From an uncultured Schumannella sp. (lineage in GTDB: Bacteria > Actinomycetota > Actinomycetes > Actinomycetales > Microbacteriaceae): a DNA stretch of 64,000 bases. Under the pieces are notes generated by a model. It was not told where the DNA came from. It saw nothing but the letters and a program-made list of their open reading frames with translations, and did not search any database. Shown in pieces: positions 61,183-64,000 of the stretch. Numbering within the stretch: position 1 is the first letter of the stretch; every line of letters begins with the position of its first letter. Both the position numbers and the translations under genes were made by a program. Location: positions 1 through 64,000 of the forward strand of contig NZ_CAJQNT010000030.1 of NCBI RefSeq assembly GCF_905479755.1. The letters run 5' to 3'.

Positions 61183-61884
61183 CTAGCGGTGAGAGAGTCG
61201 CGTGGCGAGGCGGTTGCCGAGCCACTGCAGGAGGTGAACGAGGGCGACCAGGAGCGCGACCACGGCGAGGATGTGGATCACGCTGTAGCGCTGGTAACCG
61301 TTCACGTAGGCGAAGGAGCCGAGCCCGTAGTTGCCGACCACGGTGACGATCGCCGAGTAGTTGACGATCGTCACGAGCGTGGTGGTAAATCCGCGCAGGA
61401 GTGCCGGCACGGCCTCCGGGACGAGCACCTTGACGAGCAGTTGGACGGGGGAGGCACCCATCGCGGTGCCGGCCTCGACGAGGCCTGCGGGGACCTCCCG
61501 CAGCGCGATCTCGGCGATGCGGGCGAAGAACGGAACGGCGGCGACGCAGAGCGGCACGATGGCGCCCTCGAGACTGTAGGCGCTGCCGACCAGGAACCGC
61601 GAGACGGGGATCAACGCGACCATCAGGATGATGAACGGCACCGAGCGCCCGATGTTGACGATGGTGCCGAGCACGAGGTTGATGCCGCGGCCGAGCGCGC
61701 GCGAGCCGAACGGGGCGGCGAGGACGCCGTCCGAATCCGTCGCGACGAGAATGACGCCGAGCGCGAGTCCGCCGATGAGGGTGACGATGCCGGTGACGAC
61801 GAGCATGATGAGCGTCTCGGCGCTCGCGACGAGGAGCCCGTCGACAAGGCGCGGCCAGAATGCCGGGTCGGTGGGGTCGATCAC
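61183..61884 (-). CDS. metI: Methionine ABC transporter, permease
   Basis: The 233-residue membrane protein has five or six helices and the permease EAA loop (EVPAGLVEAGTAMGASPVQLLVKVLVPEAVPALL). The start overlaps the end of metN by 4 bp. With MetN and MetQ it makes a complete methionine importer. Confidence 0.93.
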   Translation of the reverse strand: MIDPTDPAFWPRLVDGLLVASAETLIMLVVTGIVTLIGGLALGVILVATDSDGVLAAPFGSRALGRGINLVLGTIVNIGRSVPFIILMVALIPVSRFLVGSAYSLEGAIVPLCVAAVPFFARIAEIALREVPAGLVEAGTAMGASPVQLLVKVLVPEAVPALLRGFTTTLVTIVNYSAIVTVVGNYGLGSFAYVNGYQRYSVIHILAVVALLVALVHLLQWLGNRLATRLSHR

Positions 61885-62888
61885 GCGGCACCCCCGCTCG
61901 TGGCGGCGACATCGACGACGTAGCCCTCGGCCCGCAGGCTCTCGATGGCGGCCGCTCTGGTCGCGGCGTCGCCGGGCAGTTCGAGTCGGATGCGCCCGGT
62001 TTGTTCCCCTGCGACCGTTTCGATCATGGCGCCCAAGATGCTGATGTCGAGTCCGTGATCGCGGGCGAGGCGCGCGATCACCGGGCGGCTTGAGTCAAGC
62101 CCCGTGAATGTGACCTCGACGATCGTGTTGCCGCGCTCCGGGGCGTGCTCGCCGAGCGGGAACAGCTGGTGGGCGATGCGCGAACCGGGCGTCCCGAGCA
62201 GCTCACGGATGCGTCCCTGCTCGACGATGCGGCCGTCCTCGATCAGTGCGGCCGAGTGGCAGACCTGCTTGATGACCTCCATCTCGTGCGTGATGAGCAC
62301 GATCGTGAGGCCCAGCTCGCGGTTGAGTTTGGCCAGCAGGTCGAGGATTGAGCGGGTGGTCGCGGGGTCGAGGGCGCTCGTCGCCTCGTCGGAGAGCAGC
62401 ACCCGCGGGCGCGGGGCGAGCGCGCGGGCGATGCCGACCCGTTGCTTCTGGCCGCCCGAGAGCTGGGCGGGGTAGGCATCCGCACGGTCGGTGAGTCCGA
62501 CCAGCTCGAGGATCTCGTCGACGCGCGCGCGACGTTCGCGCGCCGGGACGCCCAGCACCTCGAGCGGAAGCGCGACGTTGTCGCGCACGGTGCGCCGAGA
62601 CAGCAACTGAAACTGCTGGAAGATCATTCCGATTTGGTGGCGTTCGCGGCGCAGCGCGCGCTCGTCGAGCGCGGTGAGGTCGGTGCCGTCGAGGAGGATC
62701 TTCCCTGCGTCGGGGCGCTCCAACAGGTTGAGCAGGCGCACCAGCGTGCTCTTGCCGGCGCCGCTCTGCCCGACGATGCCGAAGATCTCGCCCTCGGCGA
62801 TTCGGAGGCTGACGTCATCGACGGCGCGCACCGGATTCTGGGAGTCGGTGCTCGCGAAGGTCTTGACGAGCCGTTCGGCGACAATCAC
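61881..62888 (-). CDS. metN: Methionine ABC transporter, ATP-binding protein
   Basis: The 335-residue ATPase has Walker A GQSGAGKST, the signature QLSGGQKQRVGIARAL, Walker B VLLSDEATSALDP and switch His in LITHEME. A C-terminal NIL domain (TFTGLDSSRPVIARLARDHGLDISILGA) senses methionine for feedback inhibition. The GTG start at 62888 has AAAGG upstream and starts the ABC domain. No SAM riboswitch was recognised upstream. Confidence 0.93.
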   Translation of the reverse strand: MIVAERLVKTFASTDSQNPVRAVDDVSLRIAEGEIFGIVGQSGAGKSTLVRLLNLLERPDAGKILLDGTDLTALDERALRRERHQIGMIFQQFQLLSRRTVRDNVALPLEVLGVPARERRARVDEILELVGLTDRADAYPAQLSGGQKQRVGIARALAPRPRVLLSDEATSALDPATTRSILDLLAKLNRELGLTIVLITHEMEVIKQVCHSAALIEDGRIVEQGRIRELLGTPGSRIAHQLFPLGEHAPERGNTIVEVTFTGLDSSRPVIARLARDHGLDISILGAMIETVAGEQTGRIRLELPGDAATRAAAIESLRAEGYVVDVAATSGGAA

Positions 62889-63074
62889 GCGCGGGCCTTT
62901 CTGGGCTGGGATTCGCGCATCGTCGAGCGGTGTTCGTGGGGCGGGGCGGGGCGAGGCGTGGCCCCGCGGTTCTCCGACCCTAGGTCGGGGAGCGCGCGCG
63001 TCGAAATCGCATGACGAAATGTTGCCGCCCCTCCTCCCCAGCCCCCTGCGGCGGGTGCCCTCTCTCAGGAGTGA
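62889..63074. promoter_or_regulatory. Divergent promoter region of metNIQ and the ArsR gene
   Basis: This 186-bp gap between divergent genes contains a short hairpin (CTCCGACC, 62972-62979, with GGTCGGGG, 62983-62990). No S-box or other riboswitch core was recognised. The operator-like inverted repeat at 63075-63108 abuts it. Confidence 0.45.
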
Positions 63075-63094
63075 TGCCAATTGAACTTGGCGCC

Positions 63095-63108
<14 letters not shown>
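63075..63108. promoter_or_regulatory. Perfect 10-bp inverted repeat around the ArsR start codon
   Basis: The arms TGCCAATTGA (63075-63084) and TCAATTGGCA (63099-63108) are exact complements 14 bp apart, with the ATG of the ArsR gene (63095-63097) between them. A protein bound here would block initiation, and the RNA could fold over the start. It is the likely autoregulatory operator and may also reach the metNIQ promoter about 190 bp away. Confidence 0.75.

Positions 63109-64000
<892 letters not shown>

Noticed and set aside
62889-63094. SAM riboswitch upstream of metN
   Set aside because: Only a short 8-bp hairpin is present. None of the conserved cores of the SAM riboswitch classes could be recognised by eye.

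Overview
The window is chromosomal DNA of a high-GC actinobacterium, most likely a member of the Microbacteriaceae. Supporting signs are the G/C-rich third codon positions, GTG starts, many 1-4 bp gene overlaps, a 26-bp interspersed repeat (55923-55978) of a kind I remember from Microbacteriaceae genomes, and gene families typical of that group. The genus cannot be fixed from the sequence.

Region 1 (1-7661) is a mobile, defence-like island. An IS3-family element (326-2982) has been split by an IS110-family element (about 582-1930) whose non-coding end probably encodes a bridge/seek RNA. Beside it is a 39-codon relic of a type I methyltransferase (hsdM) whose stop touches the start of a 1193-residue protein with an Mrr-like nuclease domain, a STAND-type NTPase and a long helical C-terminus. 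This is the best candidate for an undescribed defence system. A tandem-HTH gene runs into it convergently, and a 38-bp direct repeat occurs at 142-179 and 7238-7275, on either side of the block. More IS debris follows.

Region 2 (7662-14764) is a catabolic cassette: a divergent PucR regulator, an aldehyde dehydrogenase, a GMC alcohol oxidase/dehydrogenase, an acyl-CoA ligase and a TetR-like regulator. The order suggests alcohol to aldehyde to acid to acyl-CoA.

Region 3 (15031-21263) holds a decayed HTH gene, a DUF3179 protein, an ABC-2 exporter pair, a frameshifted peroxiredoxin-like gene, a class V aminotransferase and a DUF2200 gene. Region 4 (21337-26085) is a copper island: a CsoR-type operator, a CopB-like P-type ATPase, csoR, and a run of lipoprotein/membrane genes (BNR-type, DUF305, DUF6153).

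Region 5 (26248-43065) has DUF4956 and carbohydrate-binding-domain genes, a heliorhodopsin, a HesB-like protein, a large SF1 helicase-like protein with both Walker motifs degraded, and housekeeping genes (mscL, FmdB protein, 5-formyl-THF cyclo-ligase, galU, a GNAT). It ends with a tandem-repeat patch and a P2-type cation ATPase. Region 6 (43173-52069) has tRNA-Ala(CGC), oxidoreductases, a TetR/quinone-reductase pair with twin operators, and small conserved proteins.

Region 7 (52109-55918) is the ribonucleotide reductase locus. It has DnaA-box-like sites and two NrdR boxes upstream, an alpha subunit whose redox-active Cys tail lies in a separate overlapping 26-codon ORF, and a beta subunit with Phe where the tyrosyl radical normally sits (class Ic pattern). 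Region 8 (55923-64000) holds a GNAT gene that begins inside the interspersed repeat, hrpA, the metNIQ methionine importer and a divergent ArsR-type regulator whose start codon lies inside a long inverted repeat. The ArsR gene is coupled to an aldo/keto reductase that runs off the window.
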